A stretch of 55,960 bases of DNA from Aromatoleum evansii. Its GTDB lineage: Bacteria > Pseudomonadota > Gammaproteobacteria > Burkholderiales > Rhodocyclaceae. The stretch lies in the NCBI RefSeq assembly GCF_012910805.1, contig NZ_WTVK01000038.1, positions 1 to 55,960 of the forward strand, written 5' to 3'. Under the pieces are notes generated by a model that did not search any database, had not been told where the DNA came from, and was given only the letters and a program-made list of their open reading frames with translations. Positions 17,919 through 25,596 of this stretch are shown in pieces. A program made the translations under genes and the position numbers. Each line of letters starts with the position of its first letter. Within the stretch, counting starts at the first letter, position 1.

Positions 17919-18986
17919 TCAGAAATCGGGCGTCAGGATGACGCGACGCTTGAGCTTGCCGTGGTGCGCCTCGTCGAACACCTGTTCGATCTGGCTCATC
18001 GGGCGGGTTTCGACGAAGGGGCCGAGCTTGATGCGCCCGTCGAGGCACATGTCGCGCACGGCGGCGTAGCGGTCCGGCGGGCAGCCCCAGGTGCCGATGA
18101 TCTCGGCATCGAAAGCCATCAGCTTGGAGAGCATGTAGGTCGTCTCCGCCGTGCCGTAGCCGACGATGACGAGCTTGCCGGTGAAGGACAGCAGCGACAG
18201 CGCCAGCTCCTGGCCGGGCTTGCTGCCGGTGACCTCGAAGATCTTCCAACCGTAGTTCGACGGCAGGCCGCGCTCCTTGCAAAAGCCCTTGAAGAGCTCC
18301 TTGATGTCCTTCGCGCTCTTGTCCTTCGGGTTGATGACGAAGTCGGCACCGAAGTCCTTCATCATCACGAGTTTTTCCTCGTTGATGTCGATGCCGATGA
18401 CGGCCTTCGCGCCCATACCCTTGGCGGTCTGCACCATGAAGCTGCCCACGCCGCCCGCAGCGCCGATGACGATCACGAGGTCGTCCTTCTTCAGGTCGGC
18501 GCGCACGGCAGCCTGGTAGGGGGTCGTCACCGCATCCGCGACCACCGCGAGATGCTCGAGCGGGGTGCCGCCGCGGTTCTCGACCACGCACAGGTACTTG
18601 GACTGCGCGACGATGTGGCTCGAATACCCGCCGTAGATGCCCATCGAGTTGCCCGGCATCTTCTGCGACAGACAGCGGTTGCCGCGACCCGTGTTGCACA
18701 GCTCGCACTCGCCACAGGGGATGACGGCCGGAACGATCACTTCCTTGCCGATCATCGACGCTTCGCCGCCGATCACCGTGCCCGAGATCTCGTGGCCGAG
18801 CGACAGCGGGGGCTTCTGTACCGTCGGCACGCCCATGTAGAAGTACGACAGGTCGGTGTGGCACACGCCGCAGCCGGCGATCTTCACCACCACGTCGCCA
18901 GGCCCCAGCTCGGGCATCGGCACGCGGGTCTTCTGCAGCTTGCCCGGTTCGGTCATCTGCCAGGTATCGATGAATTCAGGAATCAC
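17919..18986 (-). CDS. bzdX: 6-hydroxycyclohex-1-ene-1-carbonyl-CoA dehydrogenase
   Basis: A 355-residue Zn-dependent alcohol dehydrogenase-like enzyme (Had/BzdX). Catalytic zinc ligands are Cys42 (GVCHTD) and His65-Glu66 (GHE). The structural zinc is held by Cys91, 94, 97 and 105 (CGECELCNTGRGNRC), and a GAAGGVG Rossmann motif binds NAD+. It oxidises the hydroxy intermediate formed by BzdW to the 6-oxo compound that BzdY opens. Gene order bzdW-X-Y matches the modified beta-oxidation steps. Confidence 0.93.
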   Translation of the reverse strand: MIPEFIDTWQMTEPGKLQKTRVPMPELGPGDVVVKIAGCGVCHTDLSYFYMGVPTVQKPPLSLGHEISGTVIGGEASMIGKEVIVPAVIPCGECELCNTGRGNRCLSQKMPGNSMGIYGGYSSHIVAQSKYLCVVENRGGTPLEHLAVVADAVTTPYQAAVRADLKKDDLVIVIGAAGGVGSFMVQTAKGMGAKAVIGIDINEEKLVMMKDFGADFVINPKDKSAKDIKELFKGFCKERGLPSNYGWKIFEVTGSKPGQELALSLLSFTGKLVIVGYGTAETTYMLSKLMAFDAEIIGTWGCPPDRYAAVRDMCLDGRIKLGPFVETRPMSQIEQVFDEAHHGKLKRRVILTPDF

Positions 18987-19063
18987 GCTTCGTCTCCCAC
19001 TCTTGATTTCGGATCTTCACAACCTTCACTACAGGCTCGGCTCACGGCATCCGCCGGCAGCAG

Positions 19064-19138
19064 CCCCCCGACGGGGGGTGTTTCGTGCCGAGGCGTCCGC
19101 TTGCGCCAACGAGGCGCGGAACACCCCTCGGCGGGGGG
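19064..19138 (-). repeat. Long imperfect hairpin between bzdW and bzdX
   Basis: Two 22-nt arms (19064-19085 and 19117-19138) pair at 19 of 22 positions around a 31-nt loop, in the 175-bp gap after the bzdW stop and before the bzdX start. Both arms contain runs of six C or G. There is no T tract. As with the bzdY-bzdZ element, mRNA processing or partial termination is the most plausible role; a repeat-family (REP-like) origin is also possible. Confidence 0.55.
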
Positions 19139-19161
19139 CGGGTCGCAGGCACAAGCGCCCG

Positions 19162-19941
19162 TCAGCTGTTCCGCCACACCGGCTTCCGCTTCTCCAGGAA
19201 GGCAGCCAGCCCCTCCTTCGCGTCGTCGGTGTTCATCAGTTCCTTCAGATAGATGTTCTCTGCGGTGTCGAGCGCCGCGCCGAAGGGCTTATCGGCCACG
19301 GCACGAATGGTCTTGCGGGTGCTGGCGAGCGCGGCACGGCTCAGCCCCATGAAGGGGGCCACGAAGGTCTGCACGTCGGCGGCGAAGGTCTCCTTCGCGA
19401 ACACGCGGTTCACCAGCCCGATCGCCTTCGCCTCGTCCGCGCCGATGTTCTCGCCACCGAGCAGCAGCTCCAGCGCACGGGCCGGCGGCACCAGGCGCGG
19501 CAGCAGCACTGCGGCGATCGGCGGGAATACCGCCAATTTGATCTCCGGCTGGCCAAACTTCGCGTTCGACGCCGCGACCAGCATGTCGCACGCGATCGCC
19601 ACTTCCATGCCGCCGCCCAGCGCGACGCCATTCACCGCGGCGAGCGTCGGGATCTGCAGCTGCTGCATGCGGCGGAAGATGCCGTGGAAGACTTCGATCA
19701 TCCGATCGACCTTGTCCGGCGTATGGTCCGCGACCTCGACGCCGGCCGAGAAGGCCTTCTCGCCCGCGCCGGTGATCATCAGCAGCTTCACGCTGTTGTC
19801 GGCGAGGCACCGGTCCAGCGCGACATTCATCTCCTCCATCGTCGGGATGTCGAGGACGTTGAACGGCGGGCGGTTGATCGTCAGCGTTGCCAGGCCGTCG
19901 GCCACGCCATAGGTGATGAACTGGAATTGCGCACTACTCAT
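19162..19941 (-). CDS. bzdW: Cyclohexa-1,5-diene-1-carbonyl-CoA hydratase
   Basis: A 259-residue crotonase-fold enzyme (Dch/BzdW) that adds water to the dienoyl-CoA produced by benzoyl-CoA reductase. The oxyanion-hole segments AGEKAFSAGVEV (~58-69) and NGVALGGGMEVAIACDM (~104-120) are intact, and FGQPEIKLAVFPP follows. It lies 45 bp downstream of a small Cys-rich ORF and is followed by bzdX after the hairpin-containing gap. Confidence 0.92.
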   Translation of the reverse strand: MSSAQFQFITYGVADGLATLTINRPPFNVLDIPTMEEMNVALDRCLADNSVKLLMITGAGEKAFSAGVEVADHTPDKVDRMIEVFHGIFRRMQQLQIPTLAAVNGVALGGGMEVAIACDMLVAASNAKFGQPEIKLAVFPPIAAVLLPRLVPPARALELLLGGENIGADEAKAIGLVNRVFAKETFAADVQTFVAPFMGLSRAALASTRKTIRAVADKPFGAALDTAENIYLKELMNTDDAKEGLAAFLEKRKPVWRNS

Positions 19942-19986
19942 CTCGTGTCTCTCCTCGTTCTCGTTCGCTCTGCGCGCTTTCGTACT

Positions 19987-20169
19987 TCAGTTCTCGTTCT
20001 TCATCTGCAGCCGGTACGGGCAGACCGCATCGCAATCCGCACAGCACACTTCGCCGTCGCAGCGGATGTGCCACAGGTCTGCACCGCAATTGGTGCACCG
20101 GCACTTGGCCTCGGGCTTGATGGCCGGGCGGACTTCCTCCGCCGACCAGAAATCGATGACCTGTCCCAT
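19987..20169 (-). CDS. 60-residue Cys-rich protein of the bzd operon
   Basis: A 60-residue protein with eight cysteines (23, 25, 28, 37, 42, 43, 46 and 50), including CTNCG and CADCDAVCP, a zinc-ribbon or rubredoxin-like pattern. It lies 12 bp after bzdV and 45 bp before bzdW in the same direction, with a GGGGGCGGAC leader, so it is very likely translated as part of the operon. It may be a small metal- or Fe-S-binding accessory or an electron carrier next to the reductase electron-supply genes. No named family was recognised. Confidence 0.65.
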   Translation of the reverse strand: MGQVIDFWSAEEVRPAIKPEAKCRCTNCGADLWHIRCDGEVCCADCDAVCPYRLQMKNEN

Positions 20170-20181
20170 GTCCGCCCCCGA

Positions 20182-22731
20182 TCAGAACAGGTCGTCGAGT
20201 TCGTCGGACCCTCCGCCCGGCATCTTCCCGTACTGCTGCAGGTAGGCCTGGATCATCTGGCTCTCGCGGGACGTGAAGAGCGCCGCCTCCTCGAACACGA
20301 AATTCGTTGCGTCGCCGCCGCGCTCGAGCTGCTCCATCAAGCCCTCGCGCAGGTTCTCCACGCCTTTGATCATCAGCACGTTCTTGTCGCCATCGAGCAG
20401 CTGGAACACGCCCGACTCGGTCGGCACGGACGCGATCGTCGCTTCGTCGAACTTCAGTGAGGACTCCGGGGGCAGGATCGCGTCGGCGATCTTCGGCGCC
20501 AGGTTGCACTTGAAGCAGCGAGCCGCCTCCGCACGCGCCGTCGCATCGTCGAAGCCCAGTTCCACCTCGTCCCAGCCCGTGCGCTGCTCGGGCGCCAGCA
20601 TGATCGGATGGAACTTGCGGATCTTGTTGAAGCCTTCCTTGCGGCCGATGCACGGGTTGGTCTCCCAGCCGGTGCGCAGCAGCACTTCGGAGATGTCGCC
20701 GTCGCCGCCGAGCACGATGTCCATCGCGGACGCCGCCACACGTCCCTGCGCGACCGACTCGATCAGCGTCGAAGGTCCGAGCACGCAATCGCCGCCGGCA
20801 TACACCTTGGGCCGGCTCGTCAGCATCGAATCCTCGCGCACCGTGATGCGGCCCTTGCGATCGGTCTCGACGCCGAAACCTTCGAAGCGGTTCGGGAACT
20901 GGCCGATCGCGGCGATCACCAGATCCACGCCCTCGACGACTTCCTCGCCGGTCTCGACCGGCTTGCGGCGACCGGATGCGTCGGGCTCGCCCAGCGCCAT
21001 CTTCGCGTAGGTGATCTGCAGGCGGAAACCGTTGGTGCCCGGCTCGATCTTCTTCGGCGCGAGCAGGTAGCGGATATTCACGCCCTCCTCCACGCAGCCC
21101 TCGAACTCCTCCAGGCGTGCCGGCATCTCCTCGCGGGTGCGGCGGTACACCATGTCGACCTCGGCGCCGAAGCGGCGCGATGAACGCGCGTTGTCGGTCG
21201 CGACGTTGCCGCCGCCGATCACCGCGACCTTCTTGCCGGTCTGGATGCCCTCAGGGGTATTCACGAGGCCCATCGTCACGGCCTTGAGGTAGGTCGGGCT
21301 GTCGACCACGCCCGGCAGGTCGTCGCCGGGGATGCCCAGCTTGTCGCCGCCCTGCGCGCCGATGCCGACGAACACGGCGCCATAGCCGTCATTGAAGAGC
21401 GTATCGACGTTCTCGACCTTCGCACCGAAGCGGAACTCGACGCCCAACGCCGACACTTCGGCAACCTCGTTGTCGATCACTTCGGCCGGCACGCGGTAGG
21501 ACGGGATGCCGTAGCGCGCCATGCCGCCTGCGGCCGGCTGTGCGTCGAACACCGTGACACCATGGCCCTGCTTGGCGAGGTAGTACGCGACCGTCAGGCC
21601 GGCCGGGCCGGCGCCGATCACCGCGGCCTTCTTGCCGGTCGCCGGCAGCTTCTTCGCATGCTCGCGCCAGACCCCCGTGTCGTTGTCCGCGGCGATGCGC
21701 TTCAGGTTGCGGATCGACAGCGGATCGTCCAGGTCCTTGCGGCGGCAGGCCGATTCACACATCGCGAAACAGGCGCGACCGAGGATGCCCGGGAAGGGAA
21801 GCCGTTCGCGCACTACCGCGATCGCCTCGCCGTACTTGCCTTCGGCGGCGAGCTGCACGTAGCGCGGCACGTCGATACCCGCCGGACAGGCGTTCTTGCA
21901 CGGCACCATCGACTCCTCGCGTTTGGCAGGGTCGAGCGTGCGGTCCATCAGCGCGCCGGTCGGGCAAACGGTCACACAGGCCTGGCAGAAGGTACAGCCG
22001 GATTCGATCAGCGTCGGCGCGATCGTGCCGACATAGGTGCGCTTGCCCTGCGGCGTCTCGACTTCCTTGACCTCGAGACAGCCCACCCCGCGCACGTCAT
22101 TACAGGCGACCAGGCAGCGGCGGCAGTCGATGCACAGGTTGTAGTCGCGGTCGAAGAAGGGCTCGTCGAGCACGACCGGCAGCTGCGCGGGCTTGTACGG
22201 CGGCGTCGTGTTCGGGATGCCGATGTAGTCGGAGACCTTGCGCAGCTCACAGGACGAGAAGATCGTGCAGCAGCGCGTTTCCTGCGGGTTGCCGTAGGAG
22301 CACTGCGAGCGCGAACAGCCGTCGCGCTGCGGACAGGTCAGGCAGACATGGGGATGCGGGCCGAGGATCTTGGCGAGGCTGGCCTGGCGCACTTCCTGGA
22401 TCGCCGGCGACTTGGTCGTCACGACCATGCCGGCCGTGACGGTCGTCGAACAGGCCTTCACAACGCCATCAACACCGTCGATCTCGACCATACAGAGATT
22501 GCAGCCGCCCTCTCCCGCCCCACGCTGGCCGGCGGGCGGCAGATCGGGGTGCGCACACAGGGCCGGAATGTAGAGGCCTGCGGCGGTGGCGGCATTCAGG
22601 ACCGACGCGCCGGCGGGCGCCTCGACCTCAACGCCGTCGATGCTCAGCTTCACGGGCGCGCCGAACTCGGCCATGCCGGCCGGCTTGCTCGCCTTCCACC
22701 ACCTGATTTCCGATGTCTGTACGGCTTCCAT
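20182..22731 (-). CDS. bzdV: Multi-cluster Fe-S flavoprotein, probable NAD(P)H:ferredoxin oxidoreductase
   Basis: An 849-residue electron-transfer protein built from a plant-type [2Fe-2S] domain (Cys59, 77, 80, 94), a NuoG-like His/Cys cluster (His126, Cys130, 133, 139), two [4Fe-4S] sites (Cys200-210 and 246-256) and a GltD-type half with Cys278, 282, 321, 325. The FAD motif GAGPAG is at 373-378 and a second nucleotide motif GGGNVATDNA follows. It probably links NAD(P)H and the ferredoxin BzdM that drives benzoyl-CoA reductase. No 2-oxoglutarate:ferredoxin oxidoreductase subunits (korAB) lie in the window. The C-terminus ends DELDDLF, an ending shared with BzdN and BzdS. Confidence 0.88.
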   Translation of the reverse strand: MEAVQTSEIRWWKASKPAGMAEFGAPVKLSIDGVEVEAPAGASVLNAATAAGLYIPALCAHPDLPPAGQRGAGEGGCNLCMVEIDGVDGVVKACSTTVTAGMVVTTKSPAIQEVRQASLAKILGPHPHVCLTCPQRDGCSRSQCSYGNPQETRCCTIFSSCELRKVSDYIGIPNTTPPYKPAQLPVVLDEPFFDRDYNLCIDCRRCLVACNDVRGVGCLEVKEVETPQGKRTYVGTIAPTLIESGCTFCQACVTVCPTGALMDRTLDPAKREESMVPCKNACPAGIDVPRYVQLAAEGKYGEAIAVVRERLPFPGILGRACFAMCESACRRKDLDDPLSIRNLKRIAADNDTGVWREHAKKLPATGKKAAVIGAGPAGLTVAYYLAKQGHGVTVFDAQPAAGGMARYGIPSYRVPAEVIDNEVAEVSALGVEFRFGAKVENVDTLFNDGYGAVFVGIGAQGGDKLGIPGDDLPGVVDSPTYLKAVTMGLVNTPEGIQTGKKVAVIGGGNVATDNARSSRRFGAEVDMVYRRTREEMPARLEEFEGCVEEGVNIRYLLAPKKIEPGTNGFRLQITYAKMALGEPDASGRRKPVETGEEVVEGVDLVIAAIGQFPNRFEGFGVETDRKGRITVREDSMLTSRPKVYAGGDCVLGPSTLIESVAQGRVAASAMDIVLGGDGDISEVLLRTGWETNPCIGRKEGFNKIRKFHPIMLAPEQRTGWDEVELGFDDATARAEAARCFKCNLAPKIADAILPPESSLKFDEATIASVPTESGVFQLLDGDKNVLMIKGVENLREGLMEQLERGGDATNFVFEEAALFTSRESQMIQAYLQQYGKMPGGGSDELDDLF

Positions 22732-22789
22732 GTCTCTCTCGTCCTCTGTTTTGCTCCGGGCTTAGCGTTTGCCCGGTCCAAGCCGTTTC

Positions 22790-23431
22790 TTACGCCGCCT
22801 GCGCAAGCTGCAGATAGCCCGGGTAGTAACTCCCCTGGCAGGCTCCCGCGCGCACAGCGGCGATGAAACTCGCCATGTCGGTGACGGGCTGCGAGAACTT
22901 CGTCGCGCACCGCCCGACTGCAATCGTCTTGTGGCAATCGCTGCCGCCCAGCGCTGGCAGGGCCATGTGGCGAGCGGCACTGATTGCCAGATCGTTGTCG
23001 CTGTCGAGATTGCCGCCGTTATGGGTTTCCACGGCAGCGATCCCGGTGATGTCCAGCAGCCCGTGCAGCAGGCTCGCGACCCCGACCTCGCGGAACGGAT
23101 GGGCCGGCACGCAGATTCCGCCGATGCTGTTGATATGCTCGATGACTTCGTTGATCGGGAGGTAGTTGTCGCGCCCCCAGATGTTCCAGCCGTCATCCTG
23201 CATACCGTACGCCAGCATGTGTCCGCGATCGGTTGCGATCTCCACCCCGCGCAGCACCAGGAAACCCTCGTCGCGCCCCACCTGCTCAACCGGCAGCGAA
23301 GCTTCGTACGAGTAATGCTCGGTGATGCACACCCCGTCGAGTCCCAGCTCCTTGGCGCGGCGGATCAGATCCACCGGCTCCAGCCAGTTGTCGTAGGAGT
23401 ACTTGGTATGGCAATGGCAATCGATCCACAT
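22790..23431 (-). CDS. bzdU: PHP-domain metal-dependent phosphoesterase-like protein
   Basis: A 213-residue PHP (polymerase and histidinol phosphatase) fold protein. The first metal-binding motif is CHCHTKYSYDN (residues 5-15). A second region reads GLDGVCITEHYSY, a third CVPAHPF, and GGSDCHK near residue 165 completes the set, so the active site looks intact. It occupies the bzdU position of the cluster. A hydrolytic role on a phosphate or CoA-related side product is possible but not shown; no pathway step needs it. The gap to bzdT is 30 bp. Confidence 0.82.
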   Translation of the reverse strand: MWIDCHCHTKYSYDNWLEPVDLIRRAKELGLDGVCITEHYSYEASLPVEQVGRDEGFLVLRGVEIATDRGHMLAYGMQDDGWNIWGRDNYLPINEVIEHINSIGGICVPAHPFREVGVASLLHGLLDITGIAAVETHNGGNLDSDNDLAISAARHMALPALGGSDCHKTIAVGRCATKFSQPVTDMASFIAAVRAGACQGSYYPGYLQLAQAA

Positions 23432-23461
23432 CGGACGGACTCCGCGCGCCGGCCTGGCCGC

Positions 23462-23914
23462 TCAGGAAACGGTGTACTCGAGGTTGATGCGCTTGGACGG
23501 CGCGAAGCGCTGGCGCGAGAAGAACTTCTCCAGCGCGAAGTCGTCCCAGTTCACCAGCGTGTAGACCTTCTTCACGCCCGCCGCCTTCATGTTCATCATG
23601 AACTGGTCGAGCAGCTCGCTCGCCACGCCGCGGTTCTGGAAGCGCGGATCGACGCCGATGGTGTCGATCGTCGCGGTCGACTCGGGGATGCCGAACTCGC
23701 CGAAATACACGTCGCCCATCACGAAGCCGGCGATCTTGCCGTCGATCTCGCACACCAGGGAGGAGTTGATGTTGTGCTGCGGATTGAGCACCCCTTCCAG
23801 CTTCCGCTCGTAGTACTCGCGACGGTTTTGCTTGGAGCCTGCCGCGTCGATCTCGACGATCGCGTTCAGGTCTTCCTTCTTCAGCACCCGCATCACACGC
23901 TTCTGGTCAGACAT
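23462..23914 (-). CDS. bzdT: GNAT-family N-acetyltransferase of the bzd cluster
   Basis: A 150-residue GNAT-fold protein. The acetyl-CoA binding loop is IGVDPRFQNRGVASELLDQFM (around residues 92-112, the Q/RxxGxG-type motif with QNRGVA), preceded by the beta-4 strand containing ATIDTIGV. Its place between bzdS and bzdU matches the Azoarcus CIB order. Acetylation of a cluster protein or a small molecule is possible, since CoA-linked regulation by acetylation is known for some acyl-CoA ligases; a link to BzdA is inference only. Confidence 0.82.
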   Translation of the reverse strand: MSDQKRVMRVLKKEDLNAIVEIDAAGSKQNRREYYERKLEGVLNPQHNINSSLVCEIDGKIAGFVMGDVYFGEFGIPESTATIDTIGVDPRFQNRGVASELLDQFMMNMKAAGVKKVYTLVNWDDFALEKFFSRQRFAPSKRINLEYTVS

Positions 23915-23965
23915 TTACCTATCTCCTTTGGTTGGCAGTTCCGCGTCCGTTCGCGTCACCGCCTC

Positions 23966-24295
23966 TCAGAACAGTTCGTCTTCCTGCTGAGGCTTCGTCG
24001 AGCGGCGGGTGTACACCGTGCCGATGACCTTCCCCATTTCCTGGTCGGTGTCGAGGCAGGTCGTGCAGCCATCGCCCTCGGTCTGGTAGCTCTCGACGTG
24101 CACCTCGAACCCCATGCCCCGGTACGCTTCGGCGATTTCCGACAGCCGCGGCTCGCCGATCGTCGTCAGGCGCTTCCAGCCTTCCCGCAACAGGCGATCC
24201 TCGACGTCCTCTTCACGGGTGGCCGAGCCGGCCAGCTTGATCGGGATCGTCTTCTTCGTGCTCATCTTGGAACCCTCCGTCATCGCCGGGAACAT
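23966..24295 (-). CDS. bzdS: Conserved small bzd-cluster protein of unknown function
   Basis: About 109 residues with no recognised domain. Core residues are charged and helical (REEDVEDRLLREGWKRL), with one CTTC pair and the C-terminus QQEDELF. Start 24295 (MFPAM) is preceded by AAGGAG at 6 nt; ATG 24265 (MSTKK) also has a good GGAGG site at 8 nt, so either is possible. It sits 10 bp after the ferredoxin gene. In Azoarcus CIB the gene at this position is bzdS, also of unknown role. The acidic Leu-Phe end is shared with BzdN and BzdV. Confidence 0.75.
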   Translation of the reverse strand: MFPAMTEGSKMSTKKTIPIKLAGSATREEDVEDRLLREGWKRLTTIGEPRLSEIAEAYRGMGFEVHVESYQTEGDGCTTCLDTDQEMGKVIGTVYTRRSTKPQQEDELF

Positions 24296-24305
24296 GGCTT
24301 GCTCC

Positions 24306-24590
24306 TTACCAGGAATGCTTGATCGCGCCCGGCGTGCAGGCAGTGGTACAGGGCAGGCTGGTGTAGCCGCCGGCCGGCTTGCACTCGGCACAGTCATAGG
24401 CCAGTGCCCGGGTCTTCTCCTTCCTCACCCACGCCACTTCATCGTCGTAGTCGTCGGTGATGATTTCGAACATCTGCTGCGGACAGGCCTTCAGGCACGC
24501 GCGTTCCGCGGCACAGTCGATGCACTTGTCCGTGTCGATGCTGATGTAGTACTCGCCGGAACCGTCCTTGTAACCGTAGTTCGCGATCAT
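24306..24590 (-). CDS. bzdM: 2[4Fe-4S] ferredoxin, electron donor to benzoyl-CoA reductase
   Basis: A 94-residue ferredoxin. The first cluster motif is Cys23-X2-Cys26-X5-Cys32-X3-Cys36-Pro and the second Cys67-X2-Cys70-X10-Cys81-X3-Cys85, so both inter-Cys gaps are longer than the classical CX2CX2C. Similar long spacings are known from very low-potential ferredoxins, which would suit the reductive step at benzoyl-CoA reductase. It is encoded 62 bp downstream of bzdQ, the second ATPase subunit, as in the reference cluster. The family call is safe; the partner is inferred from position. Confidence 0.88.
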   Translation of the reverse strand: MIANYGYKDGSGEYYISIDTDKCIDCAAERACLKACPQQMFEIITDDYDDEVAWVRKEKTRALAYDCAECKPAGGYTSLPCTTACTPGAIKHSW

Positions 24591-24652
24591 TTCCCTCTCC
24601 TGGAATCTATGTGCCGCGGCGCCCTTGCGGATCGCCGCGGCCCTTGCGCCAA

Positions 24653-25558
24653 TTACTTGGCGGCCTGCTTCTGCATCAGCGTGTAGCCGAACAGCGCAGC
24701 ACCCAGCGCGCCGGCGATCTGGCTGTCGATCTTGGTCTCGAGCTGCTTGATGCCCAGCAGACGCTCGATGCGCTTCACGACGCCCGGGTTCTTCGCGATA
24801 CCGCCGGTGATGAAGAAGCCCTCTTCCACGCCGATCCGCTCCAGCAGGCTCACCACGCGCTCGGCCATCGCCTGGCAGTAAGCCGCGATCACCATGTTCT
24901 TGGTGTAGCCGGCCTTCAGCAGGCCCAGCGCCTCGGACTTCGCGAACACCACGCAGATCGACGACACGGCTTCCGGTTCGGTCTCGACGTCAAAGGAGCG
25001 CGGGCCCAGTTCGGCGATGGGGATCTGCATCAGGTCGGAGATGACTTCCATGCCGCGGCCGGTACCGGCTGCGCACTTGTCGTTCATCAGGAAGTTCGTG
25101 ACCTTGCCCTTGTCATCGCAGTGGATGGCCTTGCAGTCCTGGCCGCCCATGTCCAGGATGGTGCGCACCTTGTTGCCACCCATGTAGTTCGCGCCGCGGG
25201 CATGGCAGGCGATCTCGGTGATCGCCTTGTGGGCGAAGGGCACGTTCACCCGGCCGTAGCCGGTGCCGACGACATAGTTGATGTCCTCGAGCTTCATGCC
25301 GATCTTGTCCATGATGCCCTGCAGGGCGTTCTTGGCCGAGTCCGGCGAATTGTTGCCGGTGCGCATGCTGTTGTAGCCATACAGCTCACCGTCACAGACC
25401 AGCACCGCCTGCGAGGACACCGAGCCGACGTCGATGCCGCAGGTGATGATCTTGGCGTCCTTCCAGTTCTTCGTCTCGTCGTACCAGGTGTTTTCCTGCC
25501 AGCGCCAGAATTCCTTCTTCTCGGGGGCGGCGGTGGCGGCAGCAACTTCTGCATTCAT
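24653..25558 (-). CDS. bzdQ: Benzoyl-CoA reductase ATPase subunit BzdQ
   Basis: A 301-residue ASKHA/BadF-BcrA-type ATPase that couples ATP hydrolysis to electron transfer into the active-site subunits. The nucleotide-binding motif GIDVGSVSSQAV is at ~41-52 and DMGGQDCKAI at ~136-145. Cysteines in EIACHARGAN (Cys118) and NDKCAAGTGR (Cys162) match the bridging [4Fe-4S] ligands known from HgdC-type activators. ITGGIAKNPGVV ends the phosphate-binding site. At 301 residues it fits the Azoarcus-type BzdQ. Start 25558 is the Met before NAEVAAAT; the upstream frame overlaps bzdP and is a shadow. Confidence 0.92.
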   Translation of the reverse strand: MNAEVAAATAAPEKKEFWRWQENTWYDETKNWKDAKIITCGIDVGSVSSQAVLVCDGELYGYNSMRTGNNSPDSAKNALQGIMDKIGMKLEDINYVVGTGYGRVNVPFAHKAITEIACHARGANYMGGNKVRTILDMGGQDCKAIHCDDKGKVTNFLMNDKCAAGTGRGMEVISDLMQIPIAELGPRSFDVETEPEAVSSICVVFAKSEALGLLKAGYTKNMVIAAYCQAMAERVVSLLERIGVEEGFFITGGIAKNPGVVKRIERLLGIKQLETKIDSQIAGALGAALFGYTLMQKQAAK

Positions 25559-25596
25559 TTGATCGCTCCTTAATCCGTATCTGTTCGCGTGTCGGT

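Noticed and set aside
16753-18864. 703-residue minus-strand ORF covering bzdX and bzdY
   Set aside because: Its first half is the wrong frame of bzdX. Only the last 376 residues (bzdY, start 17883) are real.
18856-20460. 534-residue plus-strand ORF
   Set aside because: It is antisense to bzdW, the small Cys ORF and the end of bzdV, with no recognised motif.
20182-22731. bzdV read as glutamate synthase small subunit
   Set aside because: The C-terminal half is GltD-like, but the N-terminal [2Fe-2S], NuoG-type and extra [4Fe-4S] clusters and the bzd position point to an electron-transfer enzyme for the reductase.
22769-24322. 517-residue plus-strand ORF
   Set aside because: It is antisense to bzdU, bzdT and bzdS, rich in Arg/His/Asp, and shows no domain. 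It is a shadow of GC-rich codons.
22732-24652. Search for korAB (2-oxoglutarate:ferredoxin oxidoreductase) beside bzdV
   Set aside because: The genes between bzdV and bzdQ are bzdU, bzdT, bzdS and bzdM. No TPP-enzyme motifs (GDG...NN) are present in the window.
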